DNA of 34,761 nt from Anaerolineales bacterium UBA2181 (lineage in GTDB: Bacteria > Chloroflexota > Anaerolineae > Promineifilales > UBA4811). The notes below the pieces were generated by a model that was not told the origin of the DNA, searched no databases, and saw only the letters and a program-made list of their open reading frames with translations. The position numbers were made by a program, and so were the translations under genes. Position 1 is the stretch's first letter. Each line of letters opens with the position of its first letter. This document shows, in pieces, positions 7,701 through 15,224 of this stretch. The stretch covers positions 1-34,761 of the forward strand of contig DCVT01000054.1 of assembly GCA_002328075.1 (NCBI GenBank), given 5' to 3'.

Positions 7701-8370
7701 CTTTGGCGACCCGGCCATGGCCATTGCGCTGCCCGAAGCCCCACCGCCCACCAAGACGCCGACGCCCACCGCGACCGCGACCGAGACACCCACGCCCACG
7801 GCCACGGCGAGCCAGACGCCGACGCCCACGGCGACCGCGACCGAGACCGCCACGCCCACCGCGACTGCCACCGAGACGTCCACGCCCACGGCGACCGCGA
7901 CCGAGACGCCCACGCCCACGGCGACCGCGACCGAGACGCCCACGCCCACGGCGACCGCGACCGAGACCCCCACGCCCACGGCGACCGCCACCGAGACGCC
8001 CACTCCCACGGCCACGGCGAGCCAGACGCCGACGCCCACGGCGACGCCGGAGAACACCATGCACATGGGGGCCATCACCCTGCGGTCCTCGCTCAGACGT
8101 GGCATCTATACCGTCAGCGCCACCTCCAAGGTCCTGGATACCGCCGACCGGGGTGTGGCTTCGGCGCAGGTGAACGTGCGGTGGATCCGGCCGGACGGAT
8201 CCCCGACGTACCAGCAGGTGGTCTCGACCAGAAACGGCGGCGTCACGTTCCGGATCACTGACACGGACCAGGGCACGTACCAGTTCTGCGTGACCAACGT
8301 ATTCAAGGGCGGTTGGATCTATGATCCCGGCCGCAACGTTGAGACCTGTGACGTGCTGATCATCCATTAA
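4750..8370 (+). CDS. Secreted C25-family (gingipain-like) cysteine peptidase
   Basis: The 1206-residue product starts with a Sec signal peptide (hydrophobic run about 9-27, then AAAGATP) and is exported. A beta-rich propeptide-like region is followed by the C25 catalytic domain (about residues 630-990). This shows VVLVGDGHYDPKN, NRYVTLIGND, the catalytic His in YIGHG (His861) and the catalytic Cys in MTCLDG (Cys895). Gingipain-type enzymes are caspase-like cysteine endopeptidases. Residues 1003-1102 form a ten-unit Thr/Pro/Ala linker, followed by a roughly 100-residue beta domain with two cysteines, perhaps for surface attachment. No sorting signal that I recognise is present. The gene lies 18 nt after the HprK-like gene on the same strand. 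A part in leader removal or peptide activation outside the cell is possible but inferred. A general secreted protease is the alternative. Confidence 0.85.
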   Translation: MRQKLMPGAVVLVTVATGVLLLVAAAGATPRPAAPSGGEVRLLSSTDRGVAVEISVPWERLTVAPTDVGGARYVRVSIPGATSTGQAGAPELPFWSTAIGVPLGADLSVQVVPGPAHTVPLRGPVRPVATQSVVWEDAPPGVEGVSAFPAPSISYREDAAVYAGRSPYPGALARVVSDGILRQQRVVGIALYPVQYDPVRRELTVYESLTVRVTFAPRAAGERPAVGGPAAAESTAYERVLQQSLLNYESARNWRSRVLPSISDQAVETDAAAGRASADQVGGSRAVPWAPPEPGWRVKLRADGFYKLTYAQLQSAGLPVDSLDPRTFQLYYLGSEVAIQVEGESDGTFDAGDYLVFYGQPVTSKYTADNVYWLTHGHGAGLRMGWRDGTPTDAAIPAHYPAERPMEANVYYRQSAPGGDDLERWFWDYVYPPTRPSWTHTFSLAAPYAGEYSATLTVSLLGSLANVIYPDHHVTISLNGAPVADVWWDGITWKTVQAPVAQGLLQAGSNTLSVVAPNDTGLGYDFVFIDRVELAFANTFAAEANELSFGYPASGTWKFQVNGFSSNQLVVYDVTDPAAPVLITGIAVTGSGPYSALFQETLAAPAGYRALADPAYRTVQAVEADAASNLRSTANGAEHVVITHPAFWAQAEQLRGWRSSQGRSALTVNLQDVYDEFGYGLVGAAPIHDFLAYAYAQWAEAPSFVVLVGDGHYDPKNYAGFGRVSYFPPYLAAADPWSGETAADNRYVTLIGNDTLPDMMLGRLAVNTTAEAAAFVDKIVAYEGDPVVGDWQYQVLAVADNADTGGDFAAVSDGLLACCLPAPYQADRVYYLVTHMTVSAARTAILGGINAGKLIVNYIGHGANNLWAGENLFNNNDVAGLSNGGKLPVMLPMTCLDGYYIYPHLTAIYNALAEVVTRAQGKGAVASWSPTGLGVATGQSYLDSGFFNAVYRDGLVILGQATTAAQLNLWATGYNLDLIDTYLLFGDPAMAIALPEAPPPTKTPTPTATATETPTPTATASQTPTPTATATETATPTATATETSTPTATATETPTPTATATETPTPTATATETPTPTATATETPTPTATASQTPTPTATPENTMHMGAITLRSSLRRGIYTVSATSKVLDTADRGVASAQVNVRWIRPDGSPTYQQVVSTRNGGVTFRITDTDQGTYQFCVTNVFKGGWIYDPGRNVETCDVLIIH
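7756..8055 (+). repeat. Ten tandem 30-bp repeats coding a Thr/Pro/Ala linker
   Basis: Ten in-frame copies of a 30-bp unit encode TPTPTATATE with small variations: the second and ninth units end in SQ, the fourth starts TATP, the fifth TSTP, and the last ends PEN. Many copies are nearly identical at the DNA level, so copy number may vary by slippage or recombination. The linker separates the C25 catalytic region from the C-terminal beta domain and is likely extended and possibly O-glycosylated. Confidence 0.95.
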
Positions 8371-8622
8371 GGGCGTAGCGACCATGATCAGGCCGAATGG
8401 CCGAGGCGCGGTCTCAAAAGACCCGGTGAACGCCGGTTAGACGGCCCGACAATCGGCCCGATTGGACGAGGTTGGACCGGAACGTGACTGTAGAGACCGT
8501 CAGGCGCGATCCGGCGGCCGGCATCCGGCCGATGCTGTTCGGCGCGGGCCGGTTGTCACGACGTCGGTTCGCCTGTCAGGGCGCCGGCGCGTCCGAGCCG
8601 ACGTGAACCGAGGGCCAAGGGC

Positions 8623-10446
8623 GTGAATTCCTGGTTTTCCTACCTAAAGCGCGGGCTGTCCCACACCCTGCCCGACGACCGGATGGCCGGCCGGGCGGGC
8701 CCGGGCAGCGCCGGAGCTGACCTCCAGAACCTGCGGCCGTTTGTCTCCCGCCACTGGCGCAAGGGGATAGCCGGCGCGCTGCTCATCCTGGTGAGCTCGC
8801 TCCTGAGCTTCCCCCAGCCGCTCATCAGCCGCTACCTGATAGACGACGTGATCCTCGGCCGGCAGCTGAACCTGCTGGCAGCGGCCGTGCTGCTGCTGGC
8901 GGCGGTCAAGGGGCTGAGCATGCTGGCCGACCTGCTGCAAAAGTTCGCGTTTACCCGCCTGGAGCAGACGGTCCTCCTGGACATCCAGCAAGAGCTCCTC
9001 GGCCGGACGCTGCACTTTCCCAAGTCGTTCTTTGACGATAAAGAGGTCGGCTACCTGATGTCACGCCTGCTCTCCGACGTGCAGGGGCTGCGCTGGTTCT
9101 TTTCCAGCACGCTTGTGTACATTGCCAGCAACGCGCTTCGGTTCGTGGGCGGCGTGGCGCTGCTTTTCTACCTGGAGTGGCGGCTGGCCCTGGCCGCGTT
9201 GGTCGTCCTCCCGGCACTGGTGGTCTGCGTGCGCTATTTCGCCGGAAAGAGCCGAATCCTCAGCCATCACGGCATGGAGCAACAGGCCCAGGTCTCGCGC
9301 CGGATGCAGGAATCGCTGTCGGCCACTTCGCTCATCAAGGCCTTTGGCTCCGAGGATCGCGAGGTGGATCGGATCATGTCCCAGCTGCGGTCCGCCTTTC
9401 AGCTCGGCCTGGAGCAGCTGACCGTCGGCTCGGTAGCCGGCATCGCCATCACCTCCCTGGGAGAGCTGGCCCGAATGGTGGTCCTGGTGGCCGGGGCCTA
9501 CCTGGTCATCGTCGGCAACTGGACGCTGGGCTCGCTGCTGGCCTTTCAGACGTACCTGGGGTACGTCTTTGGGCCGGCGCAGTTCCTGGCCACCGCCAAC
9601 CTGCAACTCCAGAGCGCGCTGGCTGCCCTGGAGCGGGTGTCGGCGCTCTTGAATATCGTGCCGGAAGAGACCGGCGCGGGCCAAGAGGTCGAGCGCCTTA
9701 GCGGTGAAGTAGAGTTCAAGGATGTCTGCTTTTCCTACGACCAGGGCGAGCCGGTGCTGGACGACCTCTCCTTTCACGTCCGGCCCGGTGAACGGGTGGC
9801 CATCGTGGGGCCCAGCGGGGTGGGCAAGACCACGTTGGTGAGCCTCCTGCTGCACTTTTACCGGCCGACGGCCGGCGAGATCCGGTTCGACGGCCGGCCG
9901 GCTTCGGTCTATGAGGTCGGCTCGCTGCGCCGGCGCATCGGCTACGTCTCCCAGAGCACCCTGCTGCTGTCCGGGACCATCATGGACAACCTGCGCTATG
10001 GCAATCCCGATGCCGATCAGGAGCAGGTCATCCAGGCGGCCAGGGTGGCCGGGATCCACGACACCATCGCCGGCCTGCCAGAGGGTTACGACGCGCCGGT
10101 GGGTGAGCGGGGCGTCAACCTGTCGGAGGGACAGAAACAGCGGCTGGCCATCGCGCGGGCGCTGATCAAGGACCCGGACATCCTGGTGCTGGACGAGCCG
10201 ACGTCGGCGCTGGACAGTTTGGTCGAACGATCTATCCTGGACGCGCTGCCGGCGCTGGTCCAGGACAAGACCCTGTTCGTTGTGGCCCACCGGCTGTCCA
10301 CCGCCCAGCGGGCGGATCGCATTCTGGTGCTCAACGAAAAGCGGCTGGTGGCCATGGGCACGCACCAGGAGCTGCTGGAGACCGACGAGTACTATCGGTC
10401 GCTGGTGACGAACCCACAGCTGGGTGCTGACTCCTCCGTCATCTAG
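8623..10446 (+). CDS. ABC transporter, fused permease and ATPase (exporter type)
   Basis: The 607-residue half-transporter has a type-1 exporter membrane domain with about six helices between residues 45 and 330. The C-terminal ATPase has Walker A GPSGVGKTTL (about 395-404), the ABC signature LSEGQKQ (about 499), Walker B ILVLDEPTSALD (about 519) and the switch His in VVAHRLS (about 554). It resembles MsbA/LmrA-type homodimeric exporters and lacks an N-terminal C39 peptidase domain, so it would not process a leader itself. It is separated from the C25 peptidase by 252 nt, which contain a GGCCGGCATCCGGCC hairpin near 8514, and is followed 9 nt later by a sugar transferase. The likely cargo is the matured peptide, but a glycolipid cargo is also plausible given the next gene. 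The start is GTG at 8623. Confidence 0.92.
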   Translation: MNSWFSYLKRGLSHTLPDDRMAGRAGPGSAGADLQNLRPFVSRHWRKGIAGALLILVSSLLSFPQPLISRYLIDDVILGRQLNLLAAAVLLLAAVKGLSMLADLLQKFAFTRLEQTVLLDIQQELLGRTLHFPKSFFDDKEVGYLMSRLLSDVQGLRWFFSSTLVYIASNALRFVGGVALLFYLEWRLALAALVVLPALVVCVRYFAGKSRILSHHGMEQQAQVSRRMQESLSATSLIKAFGSEDREVDRIMSQLRSAFQLGLEQLTVGSVAGIAITSLGELARMVVLVAGAYLVIVGNWTLGSLLAFQTYLGYVFGPAQFLATANLQLQSALAALERVSALLNIVPEETGAGQEVERLSGEVEFKDVCFSYDQGEPVLDDLSFHVRPGERVAIVGPSGVGKTTLVSLLLHFYRPTAGEIRFDGRPASVYEVGSLRRRIGYVSQSTLLLSGTIMDNLRYGNPDADQEQVIQAARVAGIHDTIAGLPEGYDAPVGERGVNLSEGQKQRLAIARALIKDPDILVLDEPTSALDSLVERSILDALPALVQDKTLFVVAHRLSTAQRADRILVLNEKRLVAMGTHQELLETDEYYRSLVTNPQLGADSSVI

Positions 10447-10455
10447 GGGAACTGG

Positions 10456-11082
10456 GTGGGTCGATTGCGCCGCCTGCAGTTGGCCGCCAAGCGGATCCTG
10501 GACCTGTCCGTGGCCGGTGCGGGTCTGGTCCTGCTGAGCCCGCTGCTGGCGCTGTTGGCGCTGCTCATCCGCCTGGAATCGCCCGGTCCCGCGTTCATCC
10601 GGCAGTCGCGACTGGGGCGGCGGGGGGCCGTCTTTGGCATGTTCAAGCTGCGCACCATGCGGGTCGGAGCGCCGATGGTCCTCAATCCCGACGGCTCTAC
10701 CTGCGTGTTGGACAATGACCCGCGGGTCACTTATCTGGGCGGCCGGTTGCGCCGGTGGGGGCTGGACGAGCTGCCCCAGCTTATCAACGTCCTGCGCGGT
10801 GAGATGAGCCTGGTGGGTCCCCGGCCGGACCACGACTTTCAATTGCCGCACTATTCGCACGCGGATCTGGTCAAGCTGACCATGCGCCCGGGGATCACTT
10901 CGCTGGCCCAGGTGTCCGGCCGCAACGCCCTACCGTGGCCGGAACGCATGGCGCTGGAGATCGAGTACGTGAACCGATTTTCGCTCTGGCTGGACCTGCA
11001 GATCGTCGGCCGCACCCCGGGGGTTCTCCTGCGCGGCCGCGGGGTGAACAACCCGGCCTCGTCGGCGGTCATCGATCGGTAG
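10456..11082 (+). CDS. Initiating sugar-1-phosphate transferase (bacterial sugar transferase family)
   Basis: The 208-residue protein matches the catalytic domain of polyprenyl-phosphate sugar-phosphotransferases. It has the N-terminal RILDLSVAGAGLVLLSPLL membrane helix, the RLGRRGAVFGMFKLRTM motif, the GLDELPQLINVLRGEMSLVGPRP block and the C-terminal RPGITSLAQVSGRN motif. Family members transfer a sugar phosphate from a UDP-sugar onto undecaprenyl phosphate at the inner face of the membrane, starting polysaccharide or glycan assembly. It is the short single-helix form without extra N-terminal helices. The start is GTG at 10456 with AGGGGA upstream, 9 nt after the ABC transporter stop, so the two are probably cotranscribed. 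Whether it serves the peptide locus or exopolysaccharide synthesis is unclear. Confidence 0.92.
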   Translation: MGRLRRLQLAAKRILDLSVAGAGLVLLSPLLALLALLIRLESPGPAFIRQSRLGRRGAVFGMFKLRTMRVGAPMVLNPDGSTCVLDNDPRVTYLGGRLRRWGLDELPQLINVLRGEMSLVGPRPDHDFQLPHYSHADLVKLTMRPGITSLAQVSGRNALPWPERMALEIEYVNRFSLWLDLQIVGRTPGVLLRGRGVNNPASSAVIDR

Positions 11083-11110
11083 GTGTCCGGCTGCCGCCGG
11101 CCGACGTAAG

Positions 11111-11160
11111 GGGCGGCCGTTCCGCGCTCTCCTCCTGCTGAGCGGGTATCGGGATTTGGA
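11111..11160. repeat. Left copy of a 50-bp direct repeat (tRNA-Gly 3' end)
   Basis: These 50 bases match 15175-15224 at 45 positions in the same orientation with no gaps. The shared sequence covers the 3' end of tRNA-Gly and the adjoining half of its terminator. The pair brackets a 4.1-kb block, as attachment-site repeats of a tRNA-targeted island would, though no integrase is visible inside. Confidence 0.75.
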
Positions 11161-11212
11161 GCCGCGAGGTTCAGCTCGGATAGCTCCGCGGTCCCGCCGT
11201 CAATGCACCCGT
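11142..11212 (-). pseudogene. Decayed tRNA-Gly copy
   Basis: Read on the minus strand this is a full-length but degenerate relative of the tRNA-Gly(CCC) at 15205-15276. The 3' acceptor strand TACCCGC and much of the anticodon arm (AGCT...AGCTGAA) are preserved. The TTCGA of the T loop is changed to TCCAA, the T and D stems no longer pair well, base U33 is lost, and the would-be anticodon is TCC. It is therefore a pseudo-tRNA rather than a second working gene. Confidence 0.65.
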
Positions 11213-11980
11213 TGGGTCTCACCTGCACCGGTTTTGCGGCTACCGCAGGCAGGCCTGCAACTGCTGCGGCCGTCGGCGAATGGAGCAAGGTGTTTCTGCG
11301 CCGAAACGGGTGCGCCTGGCGAACTCCCAGGATCTCCAGATGACCCGGTCGATGGCTGGCAGCCCGGCGCGCCTGGCGATATGGGCGGATGGCAGGGTCT
11401 GGCAGAAAGCCAAGGGTGTCCTGCAGCACACAGTCGAAAGTATGCATGCGGATCGTCCTTCCCTCACACGCCTTGGCCTGGTTACGGGCGGACGGTTTTC
11501 GCCGAGAAAGTGGACAGAGCAGACGATATTGGTCGTGCTCGGACTGGAGGAACCATGGAGCAAAGGAGCGCGAAGTGCGGCCGGCGGTACAGACTGGAGG
11601 TCATTCTGCTCTGGTGGGCCACTCGATTTGGCCGGCCGGAAATAGTCCCCGGAGGCGGTAAGGCGGTTCTGGATGGAAATCGATTTGGGTGGTATAGTGC
11701 GGTCATTGTTTAGGAAGGCAACCCATAGAAACTGGCCGGTTGAGAGGTGATACAATTCCCGCATCGGCCGGCGATCCAGGTGACGGATGACGCCGGTGGT
11801 CACCAAGGTCCCCAGGCCGATCGCCGAAAGGCGCAGAACACTGCGGAAGGGCCTTTAGGAAGACGAACATTGTCGATGTACGGCTGCCAAGGCTGGTGGA
11901 AAGGTCAAGCAGGGTGACCGGTGGGAAGAGACCGGAAAGGGTTGGAACGACTGGACCAAGAAAGTTGAGGAGCGTGAAAC
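11213..11980. other. Intergenic region without a recognisable gene
   Basis: About 770 bases separate the pseudo-tRNA from the dehydratase gene. Open frames exist on both strands, up to 188 codons on the minus strand at 11240-11806, but none shows a recognisable domain, a good ribosome-binding site or the strong third-position GC bias of neighbouring genes. The base composition is more mixed than its surroundings, which suggests decayed DNA. Promoter-like -10 elements occur at 11693 (TATAGT) and 11751 (TACAAT). Confidence 0.5.
11748..11756 (+). promoter_or_regulatory. Extended -10 promoter candidate upstream of the dehydratase gene
   Basis: The sequence TGATACAAT forms an extended -10 element (TGn plus TACAAT). 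No convincing -35 lies at the normal distance, which is tolerated by extended -10 promoters. It would give a leader of about 220 nt before the gene at 11981. Confidence 0.4.
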
Positions 11981-13480
11981 ATGAGAACCAAGGAACAATA
12001 CATCGAGGGGTTGCGCAAAATGCGGCGGAACCTCTATGTGAACGGGCACAAGATCGATCGCACCGACGAGCTGCAGAAGCCCACCCTCCACACCATCGGA
12101 CTGACGTTTGACTATGCTGCCCGGCCCGAGTATCAAGACCTGTGCACCGCGACCTCGCATCTGACCGGTGAAAGGATCAATCGGTTTACCCATATCCATC
12201 ACAGCAAAGAGGACTTGCACAAAAAGCAAGACATGACCCGCGCGCTGTGCCAGATTTCGGGCGGATGCATCCAGCGCTGCATGGGGGTGGACGCGGCGAA
12301 TGCCATCTACAATGTCTCTTACGAGGCCGACCGGCAGAACAACGGGGCCACCGAATACCACCAGAACTTTGTCAGATGGCTCGAACGATTCCAGCGAGAG
12401 GATCTGGTGGGCTGCTGCGCGCAGACAGACGTCAAGGGCGACCGGGTCAAGCGACCTTCACAGCAAAGGGACCCGGACATGTACCTGCGGGTCGTCGAAA
12501 GAAGGAGCGACGGCATTGTGGTGCGCGGGGCCAAGGTCCACAACTCGGAGGCGTCGGTCGCCGATGAGATCCTGGTGTTGCCGACCCGCGCGCTGCTGCC
12601 CGAGGAGAGAGATTGGGCGGTGGCGTTTGCGATACCGGCCGATTGGGAAGGCGTCAAGCAGGTGGTATCGGTGCACAACCTGCGGCAGCGGGAGCATTTC
12701 CCGCGAGGGTTCGCGCCGGCAGCGACCGATTCGTACACGATTTTTGAGGATGCGCTGATTCCCTGGGAGCGCGTGTTCTTGTGCGGGGAGACGATCCACG
12801 GCGGCGTTTGCGCGCTCCTGTTCGCGCTGTTCCATCGCCACTCTTATTCTGGCTGCAAGCCGGCGATGGGCGACTTGATGCTGGGTACGGTGTCTCTGGC
12901 GGCCGAGTACAATGGGATTCACAAAGAGTCGCACGTGCGAAACAAACTGGCCGAGATCATCCAGGTTGCCGAGTTGGGATATGCGGCCGGATTCACCGCT
13001 TCCGAGTTGAGCGGGCCAGAGGTCTACATCCCTCAGATGGGGATCTGCCCGTATGGGCCTGGCAGCTATATCCCGAACTCGATCTACTCGAATGTGGGAC
13101 GGGCATTGACCGGGGAAAAGGTCTTTCGCGAAGCCGAGATTCTTTGTGACGTCTCGGGTGGAATGCCGGCCACCTTCCCGTATGAGGGTGATTTCCTCAA
13201 CCCGGAGACCAAAGACCTCTTGTACAAGTACATCACCCGGAATCCAGATATTCCTCCGGAAGATGCTGCGCAGCTGTGGCGCTACGTCGGCGACACGCTC
13301 TGTTCCTCGTCGGCAGGGGTGCACCTGTTTGGAGCGTACCACGGCGGCGGCTCTCCAATCATGGAAGCCATCGCCATGACCACCCAGTATGACATCGAGT
13401 CCAGGAAAAAGATGGTGCGGAGGCTGGCCGGCATTCCGGAACGCCGCCATCGCCCGGATCCCGCGGCCGCGAAAAGCTAG
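11981..13480 (+). CDS. abfD: 4-hydroxybutyryl-CoA dehydratase / vinylacetyl-CoA isomerase
   Basis: The 499-residue protein belongs to the 4-hydroxyphenylacetate 3-hydroxylase/AbfD family. AbfD is a flavin and [4Fe-4S] enzyme that converts 4-hydroxybutyryl-CoA to crotonyl-CoA in GABA and succinate fermentation or in autotrophic cycles. The four cluster ligands of the clostridial enzyme (Cys99, Cys103, His292, Cys299) are matched here by Cys96 and Cys100 in GGCIQRCMG and by His285 and Cys292 in FHRHSYSGC, with the same internal spacings. Retention of all four separates it from the oxygen-using hydroxylase branch. The start ATG follows GGAG. Downstream genes include an alpha/beta hydrolase and a broken acyl-CoA dehydrogenase, which would act on the crotonyl/butyryl-CoA step. 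The whole block lies between tRNA-Gly repeats, which suggests acquisition by transfer. Confidence 0.9.
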   Translation: MRTKEQYIEGLRKMRRNLYVNGHKIDRTDELQKPTLHTIGLTFDYAARPEYQDLCTATSHLTGERINRFTHIHHSKEDLHKKQDMTRALCQISGGCIQRCMGVDAANAIYNVSYEADRQNNGATEYHQNFVRWLERFQREDLVGCCAQTDVKGDRVKRPSQQRDPDMYLRVVERRSDGIVVRGAKVHNSEASVADEILVLPTRALLPEERDWAVAFAIPADWEGVKQVVSVHNLRQREHFPRGFAPAATDSYTIFEDALIPWERVFLCGETIHGGVCALLFALFHRHSYSGCKPAMGDLMLGTVSLAAEYNGIHKESHVRNKLAEIIQVAELGYAAGFTASELSGPEVYIPQMGICPYGPGSYIPNSIYSNVGRALTGEKVFREAEILCDVSGGMPATFPYEGDFLNPETKDLLYKYITRNPDIPPEDAAQLWRYVGDTLCSSSAGVHLFGAYHGGGSPIMEAIAMTTQYDIESRKKMVRRLAGIPERRHRPDPAAAKS

Positions 13481-13539
13481 GATACCGACGTGCAGCGTAG
13501 CCTGGTTCTGGGCGCAGGTTTTTGGGGTTAGGAGGAAAG

Positions 13540-14337
13540 ATGGCCACGATACAAGTTGGTTCGCACACTGCGTACCATGACGACATCGGCGCCGGCCACC
13601 CGGTGCTCTTGATTAGCGGGCTGGGCAGCACGCGGCTGGGCTGGTGGAAGCAGATCAAACCGTTCTCTCGCGCGTTTCGGGTCATAAACATGGACAACCG
13701 CGACGCCGGCGACAGCGCCCTTGGCACCAGCGCCTATACGATTGCCGACATGGCAAAAGACACTGCGGGTGTCATCCAGAGCCTCAACCTCGGGCGGCCG
13801 CACCTTGTCGGCATTTCGATGGGCGGTATGATCGCGCAGGAGCTGGCCATTCGGCATCCAGAACTGGTGGACCGCCTGGTTCTGGTATCGACCACGGCCG
13901 GTGGGCCGACCGGAGTCAACGCACGGCCGGAGATCGTGGCCTTGCTGCTGAGCGCGGAACAGGACGTCGATACGCGGGTTCGGCGGACGTTCACGGCGAT
14001 TGCCGGCGAGGGTTACATGGCGGCCCACCCCAACGACCTGGATCGCATCGTCAAGAACGCCATCGCCAAGCCCATGTCGGCCGAATCGTACCAGCGGCAG
14101 TTGGGCGCGTGCATGGGTCATTTTCGCCTGGGTGTGTCCGACCAGCTCTCGCAGATTGCCGCACCGACCCTGGTGGTTCACGGTGATACCGATCCGCTGG
14201 TTCCGCATGAGAACGGCCGGTATCTGGCAGCGCACATCCGGGGAGCGCAACTCTTGACCTATCCGGGTGTCGGACACCTGCCGCCGATCGAGGCTCCCAG
14301 GCGGTTCAACCGCGAGGTGATCGCGTTCCTGCGATAA
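13540..14337 (+). CDS. Alpha/beta hydrolase
   Basis: The 265-residue protein has the alpha/beta hydrolase layout. An oxyanion strand LLISGLGSTRLGW comes near residue 25, the nucleophile elbow is GISMGG (Ser near 94), the acid lies in HGDTDPLVP and the catalytic His in GVGHLPP near the C-terminus. It resembles the 3-oxoadipate enol-lactonase/esterase group, but the substrate cannot be assigned. Between a CoA-ester dehydratase and an acyl-CoA dehydrogenase remnant, a thioesterase or lactonase role is reasonable. I chose ATG at 13540 because AGGAGGAAAG directly precedes it; a longer frame from TTG at 13522 would start inside that site. Confidence 0.88.
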   Translation: MATIQVGSHTAYHDDIGAGHPVLLISGLGSTRLGWWKQIKPFSRAFRVINMDNRDAGDSALGTSAYTIADMAKDTAGVIQSLNLGRPHLVGISMGGMIAQELAIRHPELVDRLVLVSTTAGGPTGVNARPEIVALLLSAEQDVDTRVRRTFTAIAGEGYMAAHPNDLDRIVKNAIAKPMSAESYQRQLGACMGHFRLGVSDQLSQIAAPTLVVHGDTDPLVPHENGRYLAAHIRGAQLLTYPGVGHLPPIEAPRRFNREVIAFLR

Positions 14338-14371
14338 GGCGCAGACGTCTTGAGCGTGTGAGGTAAACGCG

Positions 14372-15080
14372 ATTGGTTTTGCATCGACCGAGCCGGGCCT
14401 GCAATTGCGTGATCTGGTGCGCAGGCTCGCCCAAGACGAGATTGTGCCGGTGGCGGCCGGACCGGACCGAGAGCAGCGCTTCTCCCAAGAGATCGTGGAA
14501 AGGTATTCCAAGCTCGGGTTGCTCCGCAGCGCCGTGCCCGAAGCGTATGGCGGCTGCGGGCTGGGCGGTCTGGAGCTTTGCATCATCGCTGAGGAGCTCG
14601 CCGCGGCGTGTGCCGGAGTGGCATCCTCTCTATGATGACATTGGATGAGTCGCTGCGGGGGCGGGCTCGGCGGCCGTGGGCATCGGGCGCTCGGCCCTGG
14701 AGATGGCAGTGGCTTCTGCCGATGAGCGCCGGCAATTGGACCGGCCGATCGCCCAACAGCAGGCCATCGAATTCACACTGGCCGACATGGCGATGAAGGT
14801 GGACGCTGCGCGACTGCTAGCCCGGCGAGCCGCCTGGCTCCACGATCAAGGGGTGTGCAACACCAAAGGGGCGGCCATCGCCAAGTGTTTTGCCGGCGAC
14901 AAGGTCATGCAGGTCACGATGGATGCGGCGCAGGTCTTGGGCGGCTATGGATGTATGAAGGACTGTCCGCTGGAGATATACATGCGCGATGCCAAGCTGC
15001 ACCAGATTTATTAAGGCACGGCACAGATCCAGCGTTTGGTCATCGCCAGCCAAACGCTGCGACAAACCCTCACCAAAAGC
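14372..15080 (+). pseudogene. Acyl-CoA dehydrogenase pseudogene (deleted, frameshifted, nonsense)
   Basis: Residues from the N-terminal helical domain (LRDLVRRLAQDEIVPVA, then GLLRSAVPEAYGGCGLGGLEL) run to a stop at 14635. From about 14660, in another frame, the C-terminal domain resumes (GRSALEMAVASADERRQ, DMAMKVDAARLLARRAAW, AKCFAGDKVMQVTMDAAQVLGGYG). The central beta domain, roughly 170-200 residues, is missing. The C-terminal frame then reads KLHQIY, TAA (15012-15014), GTAQIQRLVIAS. In intact short- and medium-chain enzymes the TAA position is the Glu of the YEGTAQIQR motif, which is the catalytic base. A GAA to TAA change has therefore killed the active-site codon itself. In its intact form it probably paired with the abfD product as a butyryl-CoA dehydrogenase. 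Confidence 0.85.
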
Positions 15081-15154
15081 ACCGCCGGTCCCATGCGGTG
15101 TCTGACGGCTCGCCACCCGTCTGTCTGGCCGGCCGGGCCATCTGAACTCGGGCG

Positions 15155-15184
15155 AAAAAAAGGGCCACCCTTTCGGGCGGCCCT
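15155..15184 (-). terminator. Rho-independent terminator of tRNA-Gly
   Basis: On the minus strand AGGGCCGCCC, a GAAA loop and GGGTGGCCCT form a strong hairpin with one wobble or mismatch, followed by a run of seven T residues. It lies about 20 nt past the tRNA 3' end. Half of the hairpin is duplicated at 11111. Confidence 0.85.
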
Positions 15185-15224
15185 TCGGCGCTCTCCTCCT
15201 CCTGAGCGGGTATCGGGATTCGAA
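15175..15224. repeat. Right copy of a 50-bp direct repeat (tRNA-Gly 3' end)
   Basis: This matches 11111-11160 at 45 of 50 positions. It contains the 3' part of the intact tRNA-Gly and half of the terminator stem. See the left copy for the pairing. Confidence 0.75.

Noticed and set aside
7756..8055. CRISPR-like repeat array
   Set aside because: The repeats are contiguous with no spacers, stay in frame and encode a Thr/Pro/Ala linker.
4879..8385. Two long minus-strand frames (600 and 542 codons) opposite the C25 peptidase
   Set aside because: They are antisense to a protein with signal peptide and catalytic motifs. The translations are Arg/Gly/Val-rich, and one reads the 30-bp repeats as GRGRRG, typical of shadow frames.
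9061..10860. Minus-strand frame of 599 codons opposite the ABC transporter
   Set aside because: It spans two recognised plus-strand genes and their gap and has no recognisable domain.
11142..11212. Second functional tRNA-Gly (anticodon TCC)
   Set aside because: D and T stems are broken, U33 is replaced and the T loop lacks TTCGA, so a working cloverleaf is not possible.
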